A stretch of DNA of 64,000 nt from Persicaria tinctoria (Eukaryota > Streptophyta > Magnoliopsida > Caryophyllales > Polygonaceae), in contig JBANSL010000003.1 of NCBI GenBank assembly GCA_037127255.1, positions 50,562,314 to 50,626,313 of the forward strand, given 5' to 3'. A program made the translations under genes and the position numbers. Positions 1 through 12,675 of this stretch are shown one piece after another; positions within the stretch are counted from its first letter, which is position 1; each line of letters starts with the position of its first letter. The notes under the pieces were generated by a model, which was given only the letters and a program-made list of their open reading frames with translations, was not told where the DNA came from and ran no database searches.

Positions 1-1544
1 AAACCTATCATTTCATTCACCAATCATGCTTGACAGACTAAGAACATGTATGCACATACTGACATGGGACATATATGGCATAAATTATGCAAGATCTAGC
101 AAACACCACAGGATATCATATGCACGACTTATCACTCATTTAGATACACAATGAAGCAAGTCATAATATTACGGAAAACATGCTAAGATGTACCCTAAAA
201 ATCATGCTAAGGGTATGGTCAGTTCATGCAGGGTTGGTATATCAACTATCTCATCACATACATCCATATTCGCATAGTAAGAATAAGATGTCACACAATC
301 ATACGAGGGTCTATAACTGGGAGGTATATGCCTTACATGATACTAGCAATACTCATTAAACATGTACACATTCAATGAGGTCCAATTAGGTTAATCTGGC
401 ATGCTAAGTTTCACGTGTTAAACATGCAATGAGAGTTGGCCACACTATCATGGACCTAGTTCATAGGGAGATAGTAATCGTGGGAATTCAATACATACAA
501 CACATACATCCACTCATAAGTGCAACCATGCAAGGTACCAAGCAAGTCATGCTGATTTATACAAATATAGCATGTCATGAAATCACAAGGAGGCTATCAT
601 TATAACTTGACAGAATTCTCTAAGGACAATCACCAACTCACCACCCCGTTTCCCCATGGGACACTATATGACTCGTTGGACAAAAGGACATTCACGCCGT
701 TTCCGAGAGAAGATGGTAGAACTCCTGTTTAGACTCTTGTGGAAAGAAGACGTGGTTGGCCATTATGAGGATCGAAAGAGATGACTCCAACTCTAAGTAC
801 AAGACTTGATAGGAGCATCGATAGTGGGATACGAAACAGGACTCAAAACGGGGAGAGCGGATGCTTCTCGACCCTTGCTAACATGCCTAGGTGTCTTTGT
901 GGGGCGGATGACAGAGTCAGAACCATCAGAGGGTTTGAACAATGTAAGGTCTATTCCGATAAGACAAGCATTTTGATTAAATAAGAACAAGGCTTCCTCC
1001 CGCTATCCCGTTTGTACGGTTATTCAACACATGATTCAAGTCAAGGAATATTGATTAGTTCGCTATCCTAAGCACAATAGCACTCATCACGGAAGCAATC
1101 AACAAGATTAATATGATCCTCTTCGAGGAGGATCGCCCTCGGACCCAATTGCATATATGTATATATAAACGTAAGCATAGAGACGATCTATGCCGTGCTT
1201 CGAGGGACGGCTGACCGGAGGGGCAAAAACCTCATGACCTCCTAACTCAACACTCCAACCTCTGTGGTGTTCCTTGGAGTCTTCTAGGCCCAATCTGTAA
1301 ATAAAAGCTAGTATTTTGCCTACCGTTCCCCGAGTTCTACATCCATAAGGGATGTCTATTGCTTTGGTCTCTACCCCCGATATTGTTTCCCTTTATTCAT
1401 TTATGTTTAATTCCAATTAAATTCATTTTGCCCTTTTTTAAAAAAAAAATATTTTCCGAAACCATTTGAAAACATTGGGCGATTTTCAAAACCTCTTCAA
1501 CCTATTGTACTCGGATTGCAAAACCTCAGCTCTGATACCACCTT
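1..1544 (-). mobile_element. Internal domain (5' part) of LARD-like retrotransposon copy A
   Basis: Reading the minus strand, this is the first 1.5 kb downstream of copy A's 5' LTR. It aligns by eye with the start of the internal domains of copies B (6,051 onward) and C (20,543 onward), including the block around 600-780 (cf. 7,000-7,130) and the palindromic TCCTCTTCGAGGAGGA stretch near 1,116. No reading frame resembles gag, protease, RT or integrase. The element runs off the left edge of the window. Confidence 0.8.
1529..1540 (-). promoter_or_regulatory. Primer-binding site, copy A
   Basis: On the minus strand this reads TGGTATCAGAGC, the plant LTR-retrotransposon primer site complementary to the 3' end of initiator Met tRNA. 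It lies 4 nt after the LTR end. Copies B and C carry TGGTATTAGAGC (one change) at the same place. Confidence 0.9.
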
Positions 1545-2858
1545 TGTAACGGCTCGGGATTATGATTCCCGAGTTACATTTCGAGGGGTGAAACCCCTCG
1601 TTAGGATCTTGCGCCCCGAGTACAGGTTGAAGGTTTGAAATCGAATATGTGCAGTTTAAAGTGGGATTTCACACCCAAATCCGGAAGGTCCGTTGGGGAC
1701 CCCGGGGTAAACCCATGTACCTGTCCTAAGTCTACAACGCAGGAAATCTGTTATCATGCAAAAGGGCATAAGTTCTGAAAATGATACAACCAGTGCCACG
1801 ACAGAGCCGGGTCAAAACAGAGTACAATTAGGGAGAAATCCCAAAAGCATGAATCTGGTGAAGTCAGGTTTCAAACACTCACTCTCCGCCAAGAGAATAG
1901 ACCCCGTCATAACAGCACAAAATCAAGCAGTGTATCGGGTACCTGAAACTATACCACCAAGTCAGGCCAAGAGTCCGCCCGCGGGTCCTCTGACCGCGCT
2001 GAGGACATATAATACGCCTATACCTAGAATAAAGGATGCCTTCATCCAGTACTGAAATCTTAACCACACTATCATGCTCCTCATTCATATATGTAGAATA
2101 TTAAGTAAGGCCTTAACAAAGAATACCAAGTGGTATATCCCTCTTCTACCACCACCCCTCTTCCAGATAGGGTGGAGACTGGCCAGTTCGATACTATATC
2201 ATATCAAATCTCATCATCATATCGCATCTCATGCTCATCTAATATCTCATGCTCATCTCGTATCTCCTGATATATATATATATAACTCAAGGAGGACAAC
2301 ACCCGATGAAATTGGGCTGCCCTATGACCCTAGCAAGGACTCTATGACTCACAGATAACGGCCATTCTGTATTCAAACGCATACAGAATAAGAATGCTCA
2401 TTCGTGAGTGCAATTCCTAAGCATGGTACTACATGGCATGCTCTTATGCATATGAAACACCTACATACTATATGACACATCAGGCAGGAGGTACTGGTTA
2501 CTGAGTAAGCCCCGGAGGTACTTACCTGGCTAGCAGATCATCAACAAAAGAATCCAGCACACAGTAGTCACAATCACATAGTATCACCTAGTAAATGATT
2601 GAATATACATAAGTCTACATCCAACTATTAAGCACTCAAGCACACCTCAATCAATAGAACAAGTAACATATTATGAAAGTCATTTCATCGCATCATCCTC
2701 TGCTCAAGAACACATCGTTCTCCATAGATCCTTCAACCAATTCCGCATATACTTCAACAGTTCAACAAAATCATAAGACATAATTTGTGTGATATAAAAT
2801 CCTACTAGATCGTCATAATTATTCAACAATTAATCTCATATCATAATTCACCACAAGT
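1545..2858 (-). repeat. 5' LTR of copy A, inner part
   Basis: The LTR end reads TGTAACGGCTCGGG on the plus strand (CCGTTACA-type on the minus strand). It continues as the standard family sequence, with the two hairpins near the end, the TA-rich spot near 2,267-2,282 and the TCATATAGTATGTAGG region, up to ACAAGT at 2,858. There copy B is inserted. The same LTR resumes at 29,113. Confidence 0.88.
2854..2858. repeat. Target-site duplication (left) of copy B
   Basis: CAAGT here is repeated at 29,108-29,112. Joining the flanks gives CCACAAGTCATGCTATTAG, the uninterrupted sequence seen in copy E near 55,370, which confirms a 5-bp duplication. Confidence 0.93.
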
Positions 2859-5277
2859 TGTAAAGGCTCGGATTTTCAAATTCTAATTTCAGGAAAAAAG
2901 GAAATTAAAAATGAACTAAAACTGAATTTAAAACTCGTTTAGCGGATTCCGACCGGGATATAAAATTTGACGAATAATTTCCATCATTTTTTTCTGAAAA
3001 ATTCAAAATAATTATCGAATGGCGATATCCTTGTCGATTTTAAAAGTCTAATTGATCGAGAGAACAATAGTCGGAAAAACTAACATTTGAAAACTAGTTT
3101 CGGGATTCAAAATTCACGTATTCGGGATTTATTTCCGGGTATTGGTTACCCAATTCAACACTCAATCTTCACCTACTCCCTCACCTCACCATACCCTTTC
3201 AAATCCATCCTCTCCCTCCATCCCTATTTCTGATGATCTCGCCATCACCCACCTGCTCCACGCCTTTACCATTCCGCCATCACCGTCTCTTCTGTTTTAC
3301 CGAGAGGAAGGAATCCCAAGCCACATCTTCCTCCTTTCTTTCTCCTATCCACCTCGACCCCTCCTTGTAGCCATGAGCAGCAGCGGCAACGGTAGGAGCT
3401 GCAGACGAAGCCGCAACCCAGCGCGCAGTTGTCAACGTCGCTGCCTCCCGCGTCCTGTTTTTCCGTGCCTAGAGGCAGCCCCGAGGTGTCCAGTAGTCCA
3501 TGCACCTCCACTCCACCTCCATCAACGTCCATCGACACACCGGAGCCACCCAGGAGCCCTCCAGCGCCACCACGAGCCACCGGAGCTCCACCTCCCCTGT
3601 TTAAGCGCGAACCACGTTCCGGTAAGCGATTTTCCTCCGTTTTTAATCGGAATCATCCTCGAGCTTCTCCATCACACTCACCCATGTCCGACGTAGGTCC
3701 GATGGGCCATCCAGAGCCTTCGGCGAAGCCCAGAACTCCAATCGAAGCTCCGACGTCCCCGAAACTACCCCGGTGAGACCCCAAGCCTTCCTTTCTTTCT
3801 TCGTTCGATTTTATGCATCCTTGTGCGCTTATACTTGCCGGGAGGGTAGTGAGGGTCGAGTGCGGGAACCTGGGTTGAACTCCGTCGAGTTCCGGCGAGG
3901 TCGAGAGCAACGGAGACGCAAGGGCGGGAGCGTGAGCGAGGGTCGTGATTGCAAGCGAGAGTGGCTGTGAGGGAGCCGGGGAGGGCGAGCAAGGAGCAGG
4001 CGGCGAGGGCCAACCTGTGGCAAGTCCAGACGATCCAGGGCTGAGACGAGGTGCAGTGGCGGCGTGGCGGAGCGCGAGCCACCGACGTCGAGCAGCTGCT
4101 CCTTTCGAAATTGATTTGGAGGGAGACGATGAGTCAGCCGTGGGGCCCGTGTCCAGTCATCATGTGGGACCTCCCTTTTTATGACTTTGGTCTACCGGTT
4201 GAGATAGGAAATAACGGGTTCAGTTTGGTTCGGTTCGGGTTATCCGTTCATTTATTTAACTAATTAACGGTAATTAAAATCTATTATAATAGTATTTGAG
4301 GATTTAAAAGATAAATTATTATATTTTGGGAGAATTATAAGGGTTGATTTATTAAATAAAAATGGTCGGGATTTTAGGGGATTTGGAAATAATTTATAAA
4401 GGTGTTTAATAAATGGTATTTAAAATATCATATAATACTATGTCGGATTAAAATATATTATTGGGGGTTTGAAATATATTATTTGGAATTATAGATTTCA
4501 AAAGTAATTTAAATAATAAATTGAAAAAGGAATTTAGCGAGTATTTTCTAGGGTTGGAATTCTTAACTATTTCATTCAGATTTGAAACGGTTTTGGGACT
4601 AACTTGAGAATAAAACTTATTCGATGACTAACTAGCATGCTAATATATGATCGTTTGACTAATGGCATGATATGTGTGTCTAATAGCATGACTTATGGTG
4701 ATTTATTATAAAGGGTTAAATATTGGTTACCAATGATATATGATGATGATGATGATATATATATCCTGATGGAAAGTATGAGTATGAAATAATAATATGC
4801 GAATTTAGCTAAGTATGATATGGAAGTTATCTTAAGTTGATAAGAGATAGTTGATCGTGATGAACTGAAAGTATGGTTGATGCGAGCTTGTTAATTATCT
4901 ATCTGTATGAATGTGTGATATATGTGTTCAGAGTGGCTATAGACGTATACTCAGTGTATTCTCGTTATGTATTTAGGTGATACTCTGTGATTGCGCTATT
5001 GTTTGCTGGATTATTCTTTTGCTGATCTTCTAGCCAGGTAAGTACCTCCGGGGCTTACTCAGTAACCAGTACCTCCTGCCTGATGTGTCATATAGTATGT
5101 AGGTGTTTCATATGCATAAGAGCATGCCATGTAGTATCATGCTTAGGAATTGCACTTACGAATGAGCATTCTTATTCTGTATGCGTTTGAATACAGAACG
5201 GCCGTTATCTGTGAGTCCTAGAGTCCTTGCTAGGGTCATAGGGCAGCCCAGTTTCATCGGGTGTTGTCCTCCTTGAG

Positions 5278-5351
<74 letters not shown>

Positions 5352-6050
5352 AGATACGAGATGAGCATGAGATGCGATATGATGATGAGTTTGATATGAT
5401 ATAGTATCGAACTGGCCAGTCTCCACGCTATCTGGAAGAGGGGTGGTGGTAGAAGAGGGATATACCACTTGGTATTCTTTGTTAAGGCCTTACTTAATAT
5501 TCTACATATATGAATTAGGAGCATGATTGTGTGGTTAAGATTTCAGTACTGCATGAAGGCATCCTTTATTCTAGGTATATGCGTATTATATGTCCTCAGC
5601 GCGGTCAGAGGACCCGCGGGCGGACTCTTGGCCTGACTTGGTGGTATAGTTTCAGGTACCCGATACACTGCTTGATTTTGTGCTGTTATGACGGGGTCTT
5701 TTCTTATGGCGGAGAGTGAGTGTTTGAAACCTGACTTTACCAGATTCACGCTTTTGGGATTCTCCCTAATTGTACTCTATTTTGACCCGGCTCTGCCGTG
5801 GCACTGGTTGTATCATTTTCAGAACGTATGCCCTTAGCATGATAACGGATTTCATGCGTTGTAGATTTAGGACAGGTACAGGGGTTTACCCCGGGGTCCC
5901 AACGGACCTTTCGAATTTGGGTGCGAAATCCCACTTTAAACTGCACATCTTCGATTTCAAACCTTCAACCTGTACTCGGGGCGCAAGATCCTAACGAGGG
6001 GTTTCATCCCTCGAAACGTAACTCGGGAATCATAATCCCGGGCCGTTACA
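2859..6050 (+). repeat. 5' LTR of copy B (3,192 bp)
   Basis: Starts TGTAAAGGCTCGG and ends GGCCGTTACA. It has three zones: an AT-rich head; a C-rich then G-rich island (about 3,160-4,180) with donor-like CCGGTAAGC at 3,620 and CGGTGAG at 3,770; and a tail with AGCCAGGTAAGTACC at about 5,034, the (TA)n tract and twin hairpins before the end. It matches the 3' LTR with about 28 differences counted by eye, roughly 0.9%. A 184-codon open frame (3,142-3,696) is kept in both LTRs but is low-complexity Ser/Pro-rich with no recognisable domain, and is not called a gene. Confidence 0.92.
5279..5347. repeat. (TA)n microsatellite in copy B 5' LTR
   Basis: About 69 bp of pure TA dinucleotides. The matching tract in the 3' LTR is shorter (28,347-28,385, about 39 bp), and copy C has unrelated sequence here. 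This is a length-variable position that separates two LTR subfamilies. Confidence 0.98.
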
Positions 6051-9000
6051 AAGGTGGTATTAGAGCTGAGGTTTTGCAATCCGAGTACCTAAGGTTGAAG
6101 ATGGTTTTGAAAATCGCCCAATGGTTTCAAATGGTTTTGAAAAATGTTTTTAAAAGGGCAAAATGAATTTATTTGGACTTAAACCTAAAATGAATAAAGG
6201 GGAAACAATCTCGTGGGTAGAGACTAAAGCGATAAACATCTCTTATGGATGTAGAACTCGGGAACGGTAGGCAAAATAATAGCTTTTATTTACAGATGGG
6301 CCTAGAAGACTCCGAGGAGCACCACGAAGGTTGGAGTGTCGAGTTAGGAGGCCGTGAGGTTCTTGCCCCTCCGGTCAGCTGTCCCTCGAAGGACGGAATA
6401 GATCGTCTCTATGCTTACGTTATATACACATATATGCAGTTGGGCCCGAGGGCGATCCTCCTCGAAGAGGATCATATTAATCTTATTGATTGCTTCCGTG
6501 TTGAGTGCTATTGTGCTTAGGATAGCGAAATAATCAGAATGCCTTAACTTGAACATGTACTTGACTGTATGTTTAAACAGGATAGCGGGAGGAAACCTTG
6601 TTCTTATGTAATTAGATTTTCTGTCTTGTTGGAATAGTTCTTCCATAGTACAACCCCCTTGATAATCCCGATCCTGTTGTCCGTCCCACCAAAGCACTTC
6701 GATGTGTTAGTAAGAGTCGAGAGTGTCCGTTCCTCTTGACTTGAGTCCTATTTGTATTCCAACCATAGATGTTCATCGAGTCTCAATGTCTCATACCTAA
6801 TGTCAACATTCTCTACGGGAAATTTGGGTCGGTCAACTAACTACTTTCGGGGATTGTGTATAATGTGAGGGTTACCTGAGGTTGATTATCGACATTCTTC
6901 CGAGTTAGGAGTGCCTTGTCTTATAGAGTCATCCCTCTTGAGCCTCGTAATGGTCAACCGTGTCGCCTTGCCAAAAGAGTCTAAACATGAATTCTACCAT
7001 GTTCTCTCGGAAACGGTTGAATGTCTTTGTGTCTAGCGTGTCATACTAGTGTCCCACAGGGAAATGGGGTGGTGAGTCGGTGATTGCCCTTAGAGAATTC
7101 TGTCAAGTTATAATGATGGCCTCCTTGTGATCTAATGACATTCTATATTGGTATAATTCAGCATGACTTTCCTGGTACCCTGCATGGTTGCACTTATCAG
7201 TGGATGTATGTGCCGTATGTATTGAATTCCCATGATTACGGTCTCCCTATGAACTAGGTCCATGATAGTGTGGTCAACTCTCGTTGCATGTTTAAAACGT
7301 GAATCAGATGACTTAGGATGTCAGATTAACTTAATTGGACCTCATTGATTGTGTATATGTTTAATGAGTATTGCTAATATAATGTAAGACATATACCTCC
7401 CAGTTATAAGCCCTCGTATGACTGTGTGAAGTCCTAGTCTTACTATGCGAATATGGATGTATGTGATGAGGTAGTTGCTATACCAACCCTGCATGAACCG
7501 ACCATACCCTTAGCATGATTTTAGGGTACATCTTAGCATGCGTTCCGTAATATTATGAATTGCTTAATTGTGTATCTAAATGAGTTATAAGTCGTGCATA
7601 TGATATCCTTTGAAGTTGCTAGATCTTGAATAACTTATGGCATATATGTCCCATGTCAGTCAGTGCACATATGTTCTTAGTCTGTCAAGCATGATTGGTG
7701 AATGAAATGATAGGTTGCTTGCTTGTTCTGCGCACATATAAAGATGATTATATGAACATGTTATGAATGCATAAATTGATATTCCTTGAGATAGGTGCAT
7801 ACTAGTGTGAAATAATATGATGATATCTCTTGATTTTTATGTGCTTGCGTAGTTGCGTGCCACAATTATAAAGGCATCATTGTAACTCTCAGGTTAGGAT
7901 CTTCTCCTTGGTCTCGTCGTCCCTAGTCCTGGTCCATGTCTGAACTCTTAAGGAAGTTGTGTCGTCCGCCCTTGTCTCTCCCCTATCTCCGTAACTTCTA
8001 ACCCTTGCAATCATTCGATGAGTGCCGACATGCAAGAAAGGACCGACGACCAAGTGGCACCATAGCAGCTCAACGGAAGTGTGATGGGTCCATGACCCTT
8101 AGACCACAGGACTGACGTCGCCAAAAGTATACAAAGGACGAACACATTTGGAAGATGGTAGCCGCGTACGTGATTCTCTTAGATGACTCAATGAAGGACG
8201 TTCTTAATTCAAATCGTGGATTCTTCTATACTAATCAGAATTGATGTTTTGTGATAGGCCTAGAACTGGCATAATTGAATGTGTGATGACGGATGTGCTG
8301 AATTGGTAGCAATGATTGCCTGACTAACTTGTTTCTATGACGATGTGCCTTGGTGCTTGGTATACTGACTTGCGGGTGAGTAGGTTATGGGTTATATGTA
8401 TGTGAGTGCTTTCTTCTTGAGCTTGAGTCGTGAGATTCTTCGGTGAGACGGGTTGGAAAGTGGCAGGTGGATTAAGGTATTCGGATTGGGTCATGTGTTG
8501 TGTGAGATGGAGTGTAGGAAAGATGTGTTAGCTTGGGTAGGGCCGAGTGGGATGGGACTTGTCAGAGATAACGGTCAGCGAGTGTGGTTGAGTTTTAAGG
8601 TAGGTATTAGGTGAAGAGTGGAGTTAGTGTGGCGAGATTCCGAGGGAGAGTTCTTCGTTATAAGTAGAGTAAGGCAATAACGTGTGTGGGTAGTGTAGCT
8701 CTAGAGGTGGATGAGTGAGCTAGGAGTGGATCGGGTTAGTTTGCCCAGGGGAGAGTGTTTAGGTAGTCCAGGAGCGGATTGTGAGCAAGCATTATTGATG
8801 AGCGATTGAGGAATGTCTAAGGAACCGTAGGATTGGGGACTAGGTTTTATGTGCCATGATTGGGAGCGATTTTCGGTAAGGGATGAGGTTGAGGAATTTT
8901 CTAGGAAGAGTAGTATGAGGTTGCTTGGGAAATTATCAATCATGGATATTAGGTTGTTCATATCAGGGTTGTTCGTGTGATGAGTATTTGGGGGTTGTTT

Positions 9001-10170
9001 AGATAGGATTGGTAATGCTTGGGGAATTTATGAGTGAAGGATCTCTAGAGGCGTTGTTGGAGGATTTTGGGATATGAAATGAATCGGGATTTATGAGTGG
9101 AGGTCATTGTGGCTATTGAGGTAATTGAGGATGTGAGATGAATCTTCGAGGAAAGGCTGGTAGCTAGGCAAGGATGTAGTCGAGATTCCTAGTAAGACTG
9201 TGGGCTTAAGATTGAGATATGGAGATTATGAGTATGGATTTGGGAATTAGGCAAAGCAGAAGATATTGAGGATGCTAGAGGATAAGAGATTTTAGAAGGT
9301 TGGTCAAGTAGTGGTAACTTGAGTGGTTCGGGTTTCGTGAGTTCTGGAATGGGATGAGTAGGTAAAATCATTGGTTGGTCTTTGAGGATAGGCGTTGGAG
9401 ATGAGGGTCTTAGTAATTCGTGGTTGGGAGTAACAAGAGATGGATTTCTGCATTTGAGTTGGTCGAGAGTGACAAGTGTAAGATGATTAGTATGAGTTGG
9501 ATTCTTAGAGGTGGATGGTTGGTGAGAGTGGTCGTCAGTGGTGCGTGGAATATGATCAGGTTAGCAAGGTGATTCGAGATATCTTTTTGGGGGGATGATG
9601 TTCAGGCGGAGTCTTGAGAGCCTAGAAAGGGTAAGCGAGATTGTTAAGAGGTGTCTAGATCAACCGTGAGAGCGGTTTAGTTGAGGATATGAAATTTCTC
9701 TTAGAGGGTAAAGATGGGACTAATAGAGGACCCCTAGGGCAATGACGTATTATATATGGAGTCTTGGTAGTAGATCGAGTTGTTCAGCTTGTCGGAATGA
9801 GGGAATGTTGTGATTTGGGAACCTCGAGAGATAGTTTAAATGGTCGAATGGAATGTATGACTTTAGATCGGGATGTCGAAGTGGTTTGAGTTGGTAGAAC
9901 TCGGTGAATTTAATCTTAATTAATGCAAGAGCTGATGGGTAGTGGCCGTGTTTTGTCATGATTGGTAGTTATAGGCAGGTTCTCTAGATGATGTGATCTA
10001 GCGTATGCTTTACTTGGGGCCGAATGTGGTGCGAATTCTATGCTATAGACAATGTTGATTCTATGATGTATTGTCATTGACAATAGTGAACTGTTAGTAC
10101 TAACATAGCTGAACTCGATGGAATGCTAGTGTACGAAAGTACTTATTTTTCTCTAATGTGATGACACTTG
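6051..10170 (+). mobile_element. Internal domain of copy B, left part
   Basis: About 4.1 kb between LTR and CACTA insertion. It is collinear with 20,543-24,690 of copy C and, inverted, with 57,900-60,409 of copy E. No gag, protease, RT, RNase H or integrase motif is visible on either strand; the short antisense frames are not conserved as protein. Copies of the tract AGAGGTGGAT recur at 8,704 and 9,507. Nothing else can be assigned. Confidence 0.85.
6055..6066 (+). promoter_or_regulatory. Primer-binding site, copy B
   Basis: TGGTATTAGAGC lies 4 nt after the LTR end. It matches the iMet-tRNA primer site TGGTATCAGAGC except for one C-to-T change, which is shared with copy C. Confidence 0.9.
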
Positions 10171-10198
10171 CACTACTAGAATTATGTTAATAGACATC
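10171..10198 (+). repeat. Left terminal inverted repeat of CACTA element
   Basis: Starts CACTACTAGAATTATGTT. After one mismatch it continues ATAGACATC, pairing with 14,317-14,344. Confidence 0.95.
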
Positions 10199-10499
10199 AG
10201 ATCTTTTATATCGGTCAAAAAAACGCATGATGTTAAAAGTATTTATAACATCAGTTTAAAAATTGTTGATGTTATTGAGATTATATATATCGGTTTAACC
10301 TTTTGGACGATGTTAAAAGTTTGTTTTAAAAAATACAAAAGCCCGCGGAATACACTTGGACTCACATCCCAAACAGATTCAGATTTTTTTCAAAAACAAG
10401 ACCCAAGCCAAGCACTTGTTGAAATTTTATTAAAGTAAAAGCGGCAAATGTACCGCTAATTTGAAATTTGGACTTTTGCCTTAGAAAAAAGCACATGAA

Positions 10500-10850
10500 G
10501 TCGCTCACATTCAGATCCAGCGACACACATCTCTCTTTCCCCCTACGGCGATAGGCGATTGAAAAACCCTAACCCTATTCATCTGTATCGAATACTCCAC
10601 ATCCGCCATCGATGCCTCAAACAGGCCCCGAATCTCAGAGTTCTCACTCCTTCCTTGGCGGTTCTATGTTGTTGTGCTCTGGTGGAGACCGCTCTTTGTT
10701 CTCCTCTGAGCTCTCCACCTGCGAATCTGCGATGAATTTCAAGCTTGACTCAACTAGCATTTCTCTCCCTCTACTCGTTGTCGTTCGTCGATGCACCGAC
10801 TTGCGTGCTTCACTTCACATCCTCCATCTCTGGTAAGATTTCATATCCCC
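10500..10850 (+). other. 5'-leader-like GC-rich segment inside the CACTA element
   Basis: Has the look of a plant gene's first exon: a CT-rich stretch, AAACCCTAACCCTA, then an ATG frame at 10,612-10,836 followed by TGGTAAGATT, a good splice donor. The 74-residue translation is not recognised. It may be the leader of a captured gene, possibly the CPSF73-I copy downstream, but the sequence cannot prove that. Confidence 0.35.
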
Positions 10851-11838
10851 CATCTCTCTCTTGGTCTGCAATTGCTACTCAAATTTTGTTTTTCGCATAA
10901 AAAAACTCTAGAATGGACTAGATCTAGGTTTAGGGGTTTTTTGGTTTTATGCTGATTTTTAGGGTTTGTGCTCATTTGACCGGGCTCGGCGATTGTGCAG
11001 GACCAACAACCGTCAAATCCTTCAGTTTGCCCTATCCGGTCCTCTGCTCATCGCTTATCCATCAGCCTCCCTCCCTCTCTCTATGTAAATGCAATACCTG
11101 ATTGAGGAATGTCAGTTCAAATTTGATTTTGTATGGAACATTCTTTCCTTTCTTTCCTTGAATTGGTTTGATCTAGAAGCTTTAGTGCAGCATGCATGTT
11201 AGAATTTTGGTATCTTAATGATGCTTCATGTCTACTGATGGATCTATGAGAGCATGACCATTTCTTATGTGCTCCTAGGGAAGATTTGTGTATCTGATGG
11301 ACCATTTGGTATCTGATGACGTTAACTGTAAATAAATATTGTTCTTCGTACTTTTGATATATATATATATATACAATTTGCGTATCTGATGGACCATTTG
11401 CAGAACCTGGCCACTTTTAAATATAATTTGTAAAAAATACATAGGTTGTTAACACACTTAGATTGCCTAGTGATTCAATAATTTGTTTAAATTAACCTAT
11501 TTAGTGCCTTTCTCACATAGATTACATGCTTTAATCTAAAGAATAATAAGGTTGCTTAGATCATTTTACAATGTACATAGTTCATATAAGTGGAATGACT
11601 CGACAAACTTTTAGATCATTTCAAAGTTTCTTCGAAATATAGCAATGTAGGGCCAACATAGGAAAATTATTTTACAATGTACAAAGTTTTCATGTTTAAA
11701 AAATAAATGAACTGTTACTTTTATAAATATATAATATATATTAGTCATCTCATTTTTTATTCCTCAATTATCATTGCTTAGCTGAACTTTCTGTCACAGA
11801 GTAGTTTTAAAATTGTATTAATAAGTACGAGTCAAATT

Positions 11839-12007
11839 CATATTTCTATTGCTTCAGTTATCCTTTAAACATTTCTTCATTTGTACTCTAGTTATCATGA
11901 AGTCACCATATTTGTTCATATTTCTATTGCTTCAGTTATCCTTTAAACATTTCTTCATTTGTACTCTAGTTATCATGAAGTCACCATATTTGTTCATATT
12001 TCTATTG
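11839..12007. repeat. 78-bp tandem duplication
   Basis: The unit beginning CATATTTCTATTGCTTCAG occurs at 11,839 and 11,917 with no obvious change, followed by the first 13 bases of a third copy. It lies in intron-like sequence upstream of the CPSF73-I fragment. Confidence 0.95.
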
Positions 12008-12181
12008 TAAAATGAATTGGCCCTTTAATTTTAGCATTTTATAATTTCATATTTTAGCATTTACTTTCCCGTTGGATGTTTGAATTTGCTCATACTTTCC
12101 CCAGCCCCTGGCTCTACTGCTACTGCTCTTCTGCTTATGAATGTACACCTTTGATTGTCCTGTTTCTTTGTAAAGTCAAGT

Positions 12182-12345
12182 ATGACTTCTACTACTGCTC
12201 AACCTTCATCTTCCCTTAAAAGACGCGATGCTCCAATTCCACCGGTTGCACGGGAAGGGGATCAACTCATAATCACCCCGCTGGGAGCGAGAAGTGAAGT
12301 GGGAAGATCCTGCCTACATTTGACCTTTAAGGGGAAGACTGTGAT
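12182..12345 (+). pseudogene. CPSF73-I: Captured first coding exon of CPSF73-I (3' end processing endonuclease)
   Basis: The frame from ATG at 12,182 contains [40 protein letters not shown], the N-terminus of plant cleavage and polyadenylation specificity factor 73-I, the metallo-beta-lactamase-fold nuclease that cuts pre-mRNA at the poly(A) site. It stops at ATG|GTATAA, a splice-donor-like site where a family intron is plausible. The residues that should follow, and the zinc-binding HxHxDH motif, are absent from the element. It is a single captured exon, not a working gene. It lies inside the CACTA element in the same orientation as the importin fragment 220 bp downstream. Confidence 0.85.
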
Positions 12346-12564
12346 GGTATAATATTCTGTTCTTTGGCCCTAATTATATACAACTTTTTCCAAGAACTAT
12401 CATTCAACAACTCTTCCCTTTTTCTTCTTTGACACATAATTTTTTAAGATGAAATTATGCTCCAAATAGATTTTAAATCTCTTAACTCCATCTGCTGAGA
12501 GTTTTTATGTTGTCACACTGTCAGTGACATCCTCTTTGCCATTGTGTTATTATGTACTAAATAG

Positions 12565-12675
12565 GCTGTTATTGAGGCCCAACTTGTGGTTCCTCTTGTG
12601 CACCTTCTCCAACTTGCTGAATTTGAAATCAAGGAGGTTGCATGGGCTGTTTTGATGGATTGTGCAAGTCTCTAG
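12565..12675 (+). pseudogene. Captured exon piece of importin alpha (armadillo repeat)
   Basis: Preceded by an AATAG acceptor-like site, the frame reads AVIEAQLVVPLVHLLQLAEF and then EIKEVAWAV. This matches the importin-alpha ARM repeat pattern (VIEA..V.PLV.LLQ.AEF.IKKEAAWA). One codon of the usual KKEA run is missing, and the expected SNATSGG continuation is replaced by unrelated residues and a stop. Importin alpha is the nuclear-import adaptor that binds classical localisation signals; only about 35 of some 530 residues are present. Its neighbour is the CPSF73-I exon, so the CACTA element joined pieces of two unrelated genes. Confidence 0.8.

Noticed and set aside
3142..3696. 184-codon open frame in copy B LTRs (also 15,457-16,011)
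   Set aside because: Low-complexity Ser/Pro/His-rich translation of a C-rich island; overlapping long frames on both strands; other LTR copies do not keep it.
5156..5524. 122-codon minus-strand frame with an Ile-Tyr repeat
   Set aside because: The repeat is the translated (TA)n microsatellite; no conserved start or domain.
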